Below, piece after piece: positions 1-12,500 of a DNA stretch of 64,000 nucleotides. The stretch is from Archangium lipolyticum. Lineage in GTDB: Bacteria > Myxococcota > Myxococcia > Myxococcales > Myxococcaceae. Under the pieces are notes generated by a model. That model searched no databases and was not told the origin of the DNA. It worked only from the letters and a program-made list of their open reading frames with translations. Position 1 is the first letter of the stretch. Each line of letters begins with the position of its first letter. The position numbers were made by a program, and so were the translations under genes. The stretch covers positions 186,001-250,000 of the forward strand of contig NZ_JANKBZ010000001.1 of NCBI RefSeq assembly GCF_024623785.1. The letters run 5' to 3'.

Positions 1-560
1 GACCAGGTTCATGTCCGAGATGGTCACCACCGGCGTCACCGCGTCTTTGTAGCTGCCACCGTTGACGACTCCGGTGATGGCGATGCTCGGGGGCTCATCG
101 TCGATGATGAAGGAGACGCTCACCGAGCTGGAGTTGCCCGCGTGATCGGCCGCCTCGACCACGAGCCCATGGCTGCCCTGTGCCACCACGGCCGTGCCGG
201 GCACCCATTCCAGTCCATCGAGCAGGATGCTCTTCGTGGCGAGGTGGGAGTCCACCACCTCCACCACCGGAGTGACCGGCCCGGCGAGGACCGCACCATC
301 GGACACCCCCATCACGGAGATGACGGGCTTGTTGCGATCCACCACGAAGTCGATGCTCTCGCTGCTCGAGTTTCCTGCCTTGTCGTGAGCCTCGACCCGG
401 AGCCGGTGCGGGCCATCGGTTCCCACGGAAGTTCCGGGGACGAAGGGGACGCCATCGAGTGTGATGACGGCGCCGGACAGGTTGGTATCGCTCACCACCA
501 CCACGGGGGAGACGACCGAGGCATAGAACCCGCCGTGCTCCACGCCGGAGATGTCGATTC
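1..560 (-). repeat. Tandem Ig-like repeat units in the giant protein
   Basis: At least three successive units of roughly 70-90 residues share the framework PVV-x-SD-x-NL, LDG-x-x-FVPGT, a G-H-x-L-x-VEA-x-D-x-AGNSSS block and a final VD before the next unit. At DNA level the blocks coding for AGNSSS recur near 130-140, 365-375 and, more diverged, 635-645. The first unit is cut by the window edge, so the number of repeats is unknown. Such bacterial Ig repeats usually form a stalk. Confidence 0.7.
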
Positions 561-3500
561 CGGGCCGCTGCGTGTCACGCACCACGGTGAAGGAGCGCGG
601 GTTGCGCGGCTCCGGCTTGCTGCCGCCGTCGTTCCCGTCCTTGTCCACGGCGGTGAACCTGAGCAGGTGCGGGCCCTCCGAGCCGAGCGGGATCCGCGCG
701 CGCCAGGTGCCGTTCAGCGGTGTCGTTCCCGGGACGAGGGCGAGCGCCACCGTCGTGGTGCCATCCACCAGGGCGCTCACGTTCGCGACACCGGAATGGT
801 CATCCACCACCTGCAGGCTGACCAGGACCTCCTCCCGCACGAACATGCCGTCGGAGAGGTTGGCGGAGGTGATGACTGGCACCGAGGTGTCACCCACGCG
901 GAAGGAGGTGGAGGACAGGCTCGTCTCCGCCGCCCCGGCCCAGGTCGCCGTGAGCGACACCGCATGGGTCCGCGGCATCAGGCCGGTGGTCGGCACCTTC
1001 AGGATGTGGGTCCAGGAAGCACCGGGCGCGAGCGTGCCCACCGGCACCCGCTCGGTTTTCACGGGAGCCGAGGACACCGACCCCTCATCCACCACGTGAA
1101 CGAAGACCACCAGCGACTCGGCCGGGACCGTGCCGTCGTTCTTCACCCTGAGCTGAATCGAAGCCTCCTTGCCGGACGGAACGACGGGCGGTGAGCCGGC
1201 CGCATCCACCACGGCGACGGCGCCCTGCACATCCACCCGGCCCTCCACCACGAAGGACGTCTCGGAGGTGGCGAGCACGGAGCCGTCGAGCTGGAGCCTC
1301 GCGGTAGCCGAATAGGTGCCCGGCACCGGACGCGTGGCCAGCAAGACCACCTGCGACGCCGAAGCGCCCGGGGTGAGGGCTTGCCGCAGATCGAGGCTCA
1401 GCGTCTCGAGGACGAACCCCTCCGCGTTCTTCACCTCGAGCGCGATCACCGCACCCGAGAGCAGCGCGTTGCTCGAGAGGTTCACCACCCGGGCCATGAG
1501 GTCGACCGGCTCTCCCGAGATGTACTTGCTTCGCGAGGGAGACAGCGCGAGGGAGGCGCCCTGATCGGGGAGGATCTCCAGCAGCGCGTGGGCCGTGGAA
1601 ACCACCGAGCCCGCCACCCTGGCCGTGGCCACGATCTTGTAGGTGCCGGCGAGCAATCCCAGCGCGTCGGCCGACCGGTCGAAGGACTCGCGTCCGTCAG
1701 CACCCAGGGGACTGAACAGCTCGTCCGCTCCCAGGGTCCTGACACGGGTGCCCTTGTCGTCCTCCAACGCCACCTCCACGGCCACGGAGGTGGCCGCGCC
1801 CGTGTTGACGACGGACACCGTCGCCGTGGTGGTGTCATCGGCCTGGAGCGTCCTGCGGGAGAGATGGACGCCCATGGAGATTCCCGAGTCTCCGGCGATG
1901 ACGAACGGGACCCGCTCCTGGTTGTTGCCGCGATTGGACTCCTGGATGAGCTGCTCGGGATCGACCACCGCCAACAGCTCCTGGCCACCGGAGAGCCCGG
2001 AGATGTCGATGGGCACGAACGCCGCGGAGGTCGCGCCCGGCGCCAGCGTCCCGGAGAGCGTCACCGGGCGCGAGGAGCGTATCGAACCATCACTGCCCAG
2101 GACCGAGACGGTGACCTTCACGCCACTGACGGGGCTCCCACCACCATTCGTCACGGTGACGGCGGCTTGGGCGGACTCACCCACGCGAGGAATCGCCGGC
2201 TGCACCGCGGCACGGATGCTGAGATCCGGCAACCGGGTCGTATCGACGAACACGTCGATGGGCTTGGAGCCCGGGCTCTGGGTGCCCGCGAGGCTCCTGG
2301 CGATGGCCACGAGCCGGTTGGGTCCGCGATCCAGTGTCACGTGGGTGAAGGTGAACGGCACACCCCATTCGAGCCGGCTCGGTGGCAGGAGCGGCTCCGT
2401 ATTCGCGGCGGTGAACTGGAGGAGGTCACCGCCAGGCGTCCACAGCAACTGGCCCGTGGAGTCAAGGGCACCGACCGGTTTCCCGTCACTGTCGCCGGTG
2501 TCGAGCTCATGGATCATGAGCTGCCCCGCGGCCTTGTACGCGACCCGGGTCGAGTCCCAGGAGAAGGTCGCGCTCGAAACGCTGCCGGAGGACGAGAGCT
2601 TTCGGAACGTCGGCGTCGGGCCCTCGGTGTCGACCAGATAGAGGCTCTTCGTGCCCGACCCGGTCATGTCCGCCTGCACCAGTATCTGGGTGCGATCAGG
2701 TGAGACCACCAGCGTGCCGTACCGCATGTCGTACTCAATGGACGAGGAGCTCAGGAGCGTGCGACGCGCGCTCGGGTCGCATGGATCAGCGGGATTCGTC
2801 TTGTCGATGTCCCATTCCAGGAGGCCGGAGACCATGCCACTGGAGATGGCGATGACCCGTTTATCCCCGCTCCAGGTCGCGCTGGCGGCCCACCCAGCAC
2901 ACATGAACGACGCGAGGATCCGCTCCGGCTCCACCACGGAACCCACCGCCAACACCGGGCCCGAATTCTCCTTGATGGTGGAATAGGCAACACGGGCGGA
3001 ATCCGGAGACCAGGCGACCGCGGTGATGCGCTCGGGACTGGTGGCAGCCACCTTCCGCCACGTGTTCGAGGCCACTTCGCCAACGAGCAGAACAGTCTTG
3101 TCAATGGCGCCGCTGCAAAGCGCCCCCGTGGCGATACGGCAAGTCGCGGTGATGGCCACACGGGTCTTGTCCGGCGAGAGGAACGGAGTGCCGCTGAACT
3201 GCACATCGGACAGGGTGAGCACCTTGACGTCGTGGGTGGACAGGTCCTCCACTCCGATGGCCGGCGTGGATCCACTGCTCGTGGTCGAAGTGAAGCGGTA
3301 CGCAATCGCGCTTCCGTCGTTCGACAGCGAGTAGTACCCCGAGGGCGTATTCTTCAACGGCAGCGCCGTGGAGACGGCTCTGGAGGCGGAACCCTCGGGA
3401 GTGACGGTTCCAGCGGAGCGGCCATTGACGAAGAGCTCCACCGTCGTATCCGGGCTCGTCAGACCCGAGATGGTGTTGACGAGAGTCGCGACGGTCACCG

Positions 3501-6500
3501 GGCTCCCCGCCCTGGTGGGCGAGACCAGCCGAGGTGCCTCGGGAATCTCGCTCGCCGGCGGCTTCACCTCGAACAACAACGTGTTGGAGGTCGCGGCCTC
3601 GAGCCCCCCCTCATACAACGCCACCACCGTGTAGCGGTAGAGCCCGTTGCTCAGGCCGTTCTCGGAGAACCCGGGGGGCGGGGGCACTGCCGGCAACGAG
3701 AAGCGCTTCTCCTCGGTCGAGCCACGCACACGAATGACCTCGTAGCGTTTGACGAAGGCAGCCCCATCTCCTTCCACCGCGATCTTGAAATCCACCTGGG
3801 AGGTGGAGCTCTCGTTCGCGGTCAGCCTGATGGTCGGCGGAGACTGGCGGTTCACCTTCAACGGTGCGGAGTCGGCACTGACGTTGTCGGCCGGGTATCT
3901 GGCCCTGACGAAGAGCGTGTTCTCCCCCGGAACGAGCGGCGTGGAAATCTCGAACCTGCCATCCCAGCCAACACTGCCTTCCGCCACGAGCAGGGGCTCG
4001 GGCGTCTGGCTCCGGAACACCTGGAGGGTGGCCTGCGAAGGAAGTGGGCTGGAGGGGTAGAGGGAGCCCTTCACCACCACGGAGGGAGTTGGCACCACGT
4101 CCGACGCCAGCGCATCGAGGCTTGGCGTATAGGTGGTGATGAACCCCTTCCCATCCGTGGTGAGGCCGAACGGAGAGACAGCCGTGACGGTGTATTCCCG
4201 CGTGCCGTTGGAGAGTTGCAACGGATCCAGTATCGGACGCGGACCGGTGATGAACGGGAGCGTCTCGAGTGACACCTCCGTGAGGCCCACCGTATTCGAA
4301 GAAGACGCCGGGGTGAGGTCATACGCCACGGCCTGTACCTCGAGCGGCGGAGTCAAGGTCACGGAGGTGGACGGGTCGTGATTCTTTGCGAGAAGCACCC
4401 AGAGACCACGCACCTTCACCCACAGACTGGCCCGCTGGTCACTGGCGCTACTGGCCGATGACGCGGAGATCTCCTCTACGAGCACCGCGTCGCGGAGTTG
4501 CATCTCCCAGCGCCGATGCTCTGGAGCAGTGGAGACCCAGGACGTGGACTGGTTTTCATCGTATGCGGCGGTCCCGTTTCCGGAGCCAGCGACGATCGTC
4601 TCCGCGATCGGCCTTACACCGATGAAGCCTGGCAGGTGCATGCCAGCTCGCGTGACGAAGTGGCCCACGACCTTGTCCGCCGGATTCGAATCCGTCCAGT
4701 CCACGTAGATGTCACTGCCCTGGGCCCTGAGCACGGGCACCGGAGCGATGGGGCTGGTACCCCGGAAGTAATAGGCGGAGACCGGAGCCGGGTCGACGCC
4801 GGATGCGTCGGAGGCCACGGCTCTTACTTCCACGGCGTCCGAGCTGAAGCGCTCCGAGTCGATCTCCAGGGTGAAGGGAGGGCTCTTCACGACACCCAGC
4901 CGGGTAAAGGCCGTCTCGCTCCCCGCACGCGCCTCGAACAGCACCTGGGTCACATCGAAGCCGTTCACCTTCGCTTCCAGGGCGACCTTCCCGGAGATAC
5001 GCGCCATCGATGGAGGGGACACGAGTTCCGCCACCGGCGTGCGCGCATTCAGGGTGACCGACTTCGGCTCCGAGCGCTCACTCAGATTGCCGGCCCTGTC
5101 CATGGCCTGCAGCTCGTAGATGGGGGTGCCGTACGGTACATCCTTGTCGAAGTAGGTCTCCGAGGTCAGGAGGTAGTCCTCGGGCCCGGTGGGCGAGGAC
5201 ACGTCGGAAGGTTTGACCGGGGCGCCGTTGCGGAACAGCAGGTAGCCGGCCAGATCCTCCTCGGAATTGCGCACCCAGCTCAAGGTGACGTTCGAGCCCG
5301 AGATGGACGGAGTCCCGGAGGCCCACTGAGGACGGTTCGGCGCGACGTTGTCCACCGACACGGTGACCTTCGTCCTTGCCACGTTACCGTGGGTGTCCTC
5401 GGCCTCGAGCTGGATCGTCCACGACGAACCCTCGGTCTTGTTGGAGAGATCGATCGTCCCCAACAGCGCGTGGGAGGAGACCACCCGCGAGGATGACAGG
5501 ACAGGGGTGAACGCCGTGGGCGCGGGGCCCTCACCGAGGAGGAGCCGGTACTCCTTGAAGTTCTCGACCGCGTAGGCGCTTCCCATCACCTCGACGCGAC
5601 CACCGACCACCGTACCCGTGGCTGGTTTGCTGATGGAGACGACCGGCATGTTGACGTCGGCGGACTCCTCGTTGGAGGGGGCGCTCTCGAGGTTGTTCTG
5701 ATCGACGGCAACCACGACGTACCGGTAGGAGCCATTCGCCGTGAGAGCATCCACGTAGGACAGGGTGGTGCCCGACAGGGTTGCCACCTCCTTGAAGCTG
5801 CCCGCGCCGGAGGCGCGCTTCAGCTTGTACTGCTTGATGCCGGAGGCATCGCTGCTTTCGGACCAGGCGAGCTCGACGCGCCGTCCCGGCTTCACGCTCA
5901 CGAGGAGTTCCGGAGGCGTCGGGGGCTGGGTGTCGACGACGAACTCGAAGGGACTGCTCTGCCGGCTATTGCCCGCACGGTCGAGGACGGTGAGCCGGGC
6001 GGTATAGACGCCGTCGGCGGGAAGCACTGGCAACTCGCCCAGCACTCCCGATTCCACCGACGCAGTGCCCGAGGCGATCTCGCTGAAGAGCAACGCCCCC
6101 GTGGAAGAACCACTGGCGAGCTCCAGTGTGTAACGCTCGAGGTTGGTATCGCGCGCGGTGCCCTTGAACTTGATGGAAGATGCACCCACCTCGGCCGCGG
6201 TGAGCTGCGCGTCCGGCTTCGTGTTGTCCACGACCACGGAGATCCTGGCCTGGGCGTCGTTGCCAGCCAGATCCCTGGCCGTCCAGACGAGCGTCACCCT
6301 CCCTTCGGTGGCAAGGGACCAGGGGAACTGCACATCCCCCTCCACCGGGGAGACGAGCTTGCCTATCTCCTGGGAGCTGGCGCCGCTCTCGGCCGAGAGC
6401 ATCACTTCGGAAAGATCCTCGCCAGACACACGGCCCCCCACCATCTTGGAGCCGGTGAGCTGCTCCGAGGAGAGGTACTCCCCCTCCAAGGGATAGAGGA

Positions 6501-9500
6501 AGGCAATCCGGGGCGGCGTCGAATCGGAGATGAAGCTCACCGGGAAGCTGGAGCTGTTGCCAGCACCATCCCAGGCGGTCAGCATGATCCGTTGATTCCC
6601 GTCCGGCAGCCCCTCGAAATGGGCCAGGGTGCTGTTCGCTGCCCGGGCCTGGTGGCCGCTGCCGATCTCCACTCCCGGTTCCGACAGACCGTAGGTCACC
6701 GCCCACTTGGTGAGATGGGGGTCGGAGACGAGGCCCACCACGTCTCCGCGCCCTGGCACGCGGCTACCCGCCATCGGTGCCGTCACCTCGAGCTTGGGCG
6801 GGGTACGATCGATCGCGAGTCGGGCGATAGCGGTCTCCGTGAGTGCACTCCCCTCCGCGGTGGCGATGAGCTTCACCTCGTAATCGCGATCGACATTGAG
6901 CCTCAGGTCGTCGAAGCGCTCCGAGGGCAGTACCTCCTTGGTGGAACTGGGCAGGGGGTCCATGAGGATCGGTCCGTAGAGCCTCTTGAGTGAGCCGTCA
7001 TTGGTCTCGATCTGCAACTCCACCGTCGCGCGCTGCCGCAGCGCGATGGTGGCAACGACCGTCTTGCCCTCCTGAATGGGGGAAATGAGATCGGGCGTGA
7101 GCGAGAAACCAGCAATCACACTCCCGGGTTGCACCTGGACCTTGACCTTCGCCTCACTGATCAAACCAACCTGATCCTCGACCCTCAACACGAGGGTATG
7201 CTCACCCACCCCGAGGCCAGCGGTGCTCACCGTTCCGAGCATGCCCGTCGCGGACACCTCCGAACTGAAGGCGGTGTCGTGTCCTTCGAACAAGAGCGAG
7301 TAGCTCTTGAAGTTGACATCCGTTGCCTGCCCCGTGACCTGGATGACAGACCCCACGGAAGCCCCGGCCACTGGAGCATCGATCCGGGCCACGGGTCTGG
7401 TCGTGTCGATCACCACCTGTGTGGACTTCACGGACTGGCGGCCGCAGGCGTCGACGGCCACCGCCTGGAGCGTGTACTTCCCATCGAGCAAGACCTCCCC
7501 CCCCTTCACACTTCCATCCCAGAAGAAGCCGCCGTCGAGCCTGGTGGACTGTTCCCCAGTGGGAAGGATCTCCGAGCGATTTCCCGTCTCACTGATGGCG
7601 TATACGGTCACATTCCCAGGAGCATCCAGGGAGTAGCTCACCCGGGTCTCCTTGTGGTCGGTCCCATACGGACCCGGGTTGAAGAGGACCGGAGCCACCG
7701 TCAGCGCATCCAGGTGGATGGAATCACTCACATGGAAGATGCGAGGGCGCGGTGTCAGGCACACCGAGCCGCCACTGGCATCCCGAGCGAAGCCAGTGAG
7801 CGTATAGGAGCCCGGAGGCAGTTTCGCGGCATCCATCTTCCCGAGCGAGCCATTGATGAACGTCCATTCCGGACTCGGCTCGTGGAAGAGAGGCAGGGTC
7901 ATGGCCTCATTGCTCCCGGTGGACCGTATCTCCAGCTCAGCGAACTCGAGCCACTGGTCGGAGAGGAGCCCCTTGAAGTCAAAAGTCGCCCCCTGGGTTC
8001 CGTTGGAGAGGTTCGATGCCACCGGGCAGAACTGCTCACCACTCGCGGGCACCGAGAGGGTGAACAAGGCTGGCGTCCGGTCCACGATCACCGAACTCCC
8101 ATTGGGGGTGGAGACTCGCCTGTGCCGGGTTCCCCTGGCCGTCGTGCCAATGATTTCGACGAGGAACTCTCCTTCCTGGAGGTCCGCGTCCTCGGTCGGC
8201 ACGTCCTTGGTCCAGAGGGTACCGGAAGGGTTCCGGGTGAGCTCGAGTGGCTTGACGCGCTTCTCCGTGGGCGTGATCAGCCACGCCTCGAGCTTCTGCC
8301 AGCCGCCCGGGACGTCGGTACTGGCCTGGACCGAGACGTCGTAGATCGCGCTCTGTGACGCACAGACGGCCGCATCCGCGCGGCGTTTGATGTTGATATC
8401 GATCTGGGTGCACTCAGGCGCGCGCTCCTCGCACAGGTCGAGCATGGTCTGCTCATCGCGAGCGCTGTCGAGCACGGTGCCGTCGGCCAGCTTCGCCACG
8501 AAACGCAACCGGTTCCGCTCCCCACACGACAGCCCCGGAAGAGGCACCTCCGCGGCCAGGCCGTCGAACCCGGGGAGGGTCCTGACCAGGCGCGAGAGAC
8601 CGGTGTCCTCGTCGGTGACATAGACCTCGACGGATTGGACCGGCTTGCGGAACGTCTCGACGAGGCTGAGCGACTGCTGCGAGGAACCAGCGGCAGCCTC
8701 GAGGTCGATCAACCCGCAGACATTCAGGATGCCGGATCCCTCGACATCGCTCTTATCGATACGCTTTCCTTGGAGCGAAACCGTATAGAGACACTTCGTG
8801 AGCCCCTGGGTGGGCACTTCCGTCGTGTAGCGGAGGTTCTTGTCGATGACCACACTGCCGAGGGCGACCGGTACGCGGATCTCCGAGGTCGTGCCGCCAT
8901 AGGGGATGAACTCCAGCATGGCCCCCGAGTCGAGCTCTTCATCACGCGGAATGCCACGCGCGAGCGAGGTGGTGATCGTCGCCACCTCCGCTCCGCCCTT
9001 GTAAGCCATGCAGGTGTCCACGAGCGCGCCGGGGACGAAGGGAACCTTCGTGGAGAAGACCCGCCCCGTGGCATCCGTGGCAATGATCTGAAGGTCGAAG
9101 GCACGCACCGGAAGGGTGCTCGCATCCCAGACGATCGCATCCTCCGCGAGCATCTCCACGTTCGTATAGTCAACCACCGTGGCGCCAGTCACCGGAGACG
9201 GGTAGGACACCGCGTAGGAGACGATGGGCACGCCCACGGTGTTGGCGAGCGCGAAGGCATAACGCTGGGGCTTGAAGGTGAAGCTTGAGGGATTGATGGC
9301 GGCCGTCGGGTCGGGCAAGCCCAGGTGATCCACCAGGATCTCGTTCTGCACCCTGCGGAGCAGATCGATACGCGGGATGGTCCGCCCGTCATGGATCAAC
9401 GTCCCACCAGAATCGAACGTGGAAGCCTCTCCGATGCCAGTCAGGAAGAGCCGCTCGGGTACGATGACCCGGGGGCTCTCGCCCGTATTACCCGCCATAT

Positions 9501-12500
9501 CCCTGGCGCGTATCCGGACCTGGCTCCCCCGCAGCTCCTCGGGCAGGACGGACCACATCACATCACCCGTCTTGGCGTTGAATCCATGATCGCGCTTGAT
9601 CGCGACGGAATCCGTCTCGGACACCGCCTCCAGCGCTTCATCCTCCGGATGCTTCTCCTCGGTCCTCGAGGCCACCCAGACCTGCACCGAGGGGATCTCG
9701 ACGGGCCTGCCTTCTGGGGGATAGGCAAGCGTCGTGGCGCTGTTGATCAAAATGGACCGCTCGTTGACCCTGGGAAGCTGCTGGCCCGGCGCGATGTGCA
9801 CCACCGGGTCCTCCGTATCCACCACGAACGCCGCGCTGGCTCGCGCCGCGCTGATCAAATAGTCGCCGTCGTCGATACGCGTGTTGCCCACCTTCCCATC
9901 CCAGGTGAACTCGTGAAAACCCTTGGTCGCACGAGGAGCATCCACGAAGGTGTGCACCTGCTGACCGGTCCGGGTGTTGGTCACGACGAATTCGTCGGAG
10001 GTGGGAGACGTGACCTCATACTTCACTGTCAACCGATCCAGGATGTTGTCATTGTCCGGCGAGAAGATGACGGGATCGGCGGAGAGGTTGGCGATGGCGG
10101 AAGCGGCATCGGACCAGATGGCCTTGGTGGTCCGGGTGGCTGAGTTGCCAGCCTTGTCCGTGACGGTGAGAATTACCTCGTAGAAGCCGGGACCGGGCGG
10201 GTTCCAGGTGGCGAGCTGCCCGTCGATGACGGGTACCCGCCGCTGCGCGACCACCACCGGTTCGGAAGTCGAGCCAAGAGGCCGAACAGCGATGGCGTAG
10301 CTGTCGAAGTTCAGATCGGTGGCCGTCCCGCGGAAGGAGATGGCGGAGCTGCCGAGGGGGCGGGAAGCCTGGATCCACGCGGAGAGGTTCTCCAGATGGT
10401 GCATGGCCCAGTACGTCGACTCACCGCTCACCCTGCCATGCAGGAAGGTTCCGCGGGGAGACCACTCGAGCCCCACGTCCTTCACCCCCGGAACCCGTGC
10501 GAACTCCCTGGGAGTGCCATCGACGATGGGCTCGGTGACACCGAGCGTCACTCCTCCCGGTGGCCCCGAACCCATACTGACCACGGCATCGCCACGAGGG
10601 CTGAGTGCGAAGCTGGTCTTCGTGAACGGAGAGGTGGTGAGCTCCTTCCTCACCCCGGACTCCACATCATGGAGCACCCACTGCTCTCCTACATTCCGAT
10701 AGAGCCCTCCATCAAAGAACTCCTGAGCGAAGCGGCCAATGAAGAAGGCTCTACCGCCATCAACCCAGCCCGAGTCCCTCACCAATTCCCTGTACTGGCA
10801 CTCGAGAAGAGAAGACCTGGTCGGCGTAGCGAGGTCGACACTGTTCATGCAACTGAACATGGAGTCAGGATGCAAAACAGAGACAGCCACACGCCTTCCA
10901 TCAGGAGACAATTGGAAGCCATTGATGACTCCCTTGTCGTAGATCGTCTCGCCACTCCTGGTGTATGAGGCACTGACCTCCGTCCTGACGGAGGCCAGCC
11001 CTTCCCGCACGTCGACGCTACGAATCTGGCGAGAAGAAGAGACGATATTGCTGGGATTCCAGACGTACCAGACCCTCTGCGAATCCGCCTGGAAACGGAT
11101 GGGATCAATGACGATATATTCGGAGCTATAACTCCAGACCAGGGTAGACGGCGTCGTTTCTCCCCGGTAGATGCGCCGCAACTCGTCATGGCCCGTCGAG
11201 GGATTGTGCTGGGTGTAGGCAATGGAATTGCCATCCGGAGACACCGCGAAATCAAACAGTTCGATGTTGCAATAACCAGCGCCCGCCACACCGAGCTGAG
11301 CGAACAGTTCGGGATCTCCACCGAGAAATGGCTGGATATAGAAGCCGCAGATGCCAGTGGATTCACTTGCTCCGAAGTACACCAGGCCGCTGTCGTCCGG
11401 CATCGCCCGAACCAGATCACCCATGTCCTGGAAGAAGGAGTGGCGGCTCAGCGCCTGATTCCCGACATCGTCGATCTGGATCCCATTGGTATCGACCACC
11501 ACCGTCGCCGCGCCGATCTGGTCCTGCCCATCACCCGCGCTCGCGAACACGACGAGCCGGTACTCGCCGTCCTTCACCACCCCACCCGCCTCGTCCTTTC
11601 CATCCCAGACAACCGAAACGGAGGGCGCACTGCTCTTGGGAACCTCGAACTTCCGCACCTGCGTTCCGTCCCGCGCGGTGACGACCACCTTCGAGGGACC
11701 GTGGCCCTCGGAAAGCCGGTAGAAGATCCCGGTCGACTCCTTCACCCCATCGCCATTGGGCGAGATGTAGGGCTCGGAGAGTGCAACCGCACCGGTCTGC
11801 ATGAGAACCTGGCGCTCGGCCCGGTTGTTGTTGGTGCTCTGCTCCTTGAACAGGCCATCGCGATTCACGATGGCCACCAGGGTCTGCGCCCCCGAGAGAC
11901 TTGAAGTGGACCAGGGGATGACAACCTTCTCCCGCGCTCCCTCCTGGACCGCCACGAGGGGGGCCTGGCCGATCAGGTTGGAACCATCCGGCCTGGGTGC
12001 TCCGCGGTAGAGGTGCACCTGGGTGGGCAGGGAGGGCTGCTCCCCCCGGTTGTAGACGGAGACGGTGACGGAGACCGCATCTCCCGCCTGGGGGAAGGAG
12101 TTGCTCGGGACGATGTCTCCCTCCGTGAGCACCAGGTCCGGAATGGAACGGGGCGTGATCTCGAGAGCCGAGATGTTGTTGTTCTCGTTGAACTCCTTCA
12201 CCTGATCATCGCCATCGACCCGCACCACCAGCACGTGTGGGTCCGCGGTAGGCGGGGTGAAGTCGAAAGTGAGGACTTCCGACGCTCCCTCCGCGAGGCC
12301 ATCGACCGTGGCACTTCCGATGAGCGGGCCCGTCACACTCCCCTGGAAGAGCTCGACCTTGAACTGCCCCGCCGAAGCTCCGGTGTTGCGCACCCGGACA
12401 TGAATATCTGCCCGCTTCCCTTCCAACGTCGGCTGGGGATTCGTGGAGATGGCGTCCGTTCCCAGCTGGAGGTCTGGATCGTTGGACGGCTCGACCCTGA

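Noticed and set aside
272-280. P-loop-like GGSGVGKST in the AAA ATPase (residue coordinates) as a second ATP site
   Set aside because: It falls in the wing of a winged-helix-like domain and lacks an associated Walker B; the functional P-loop is the later GPPGNGKT.
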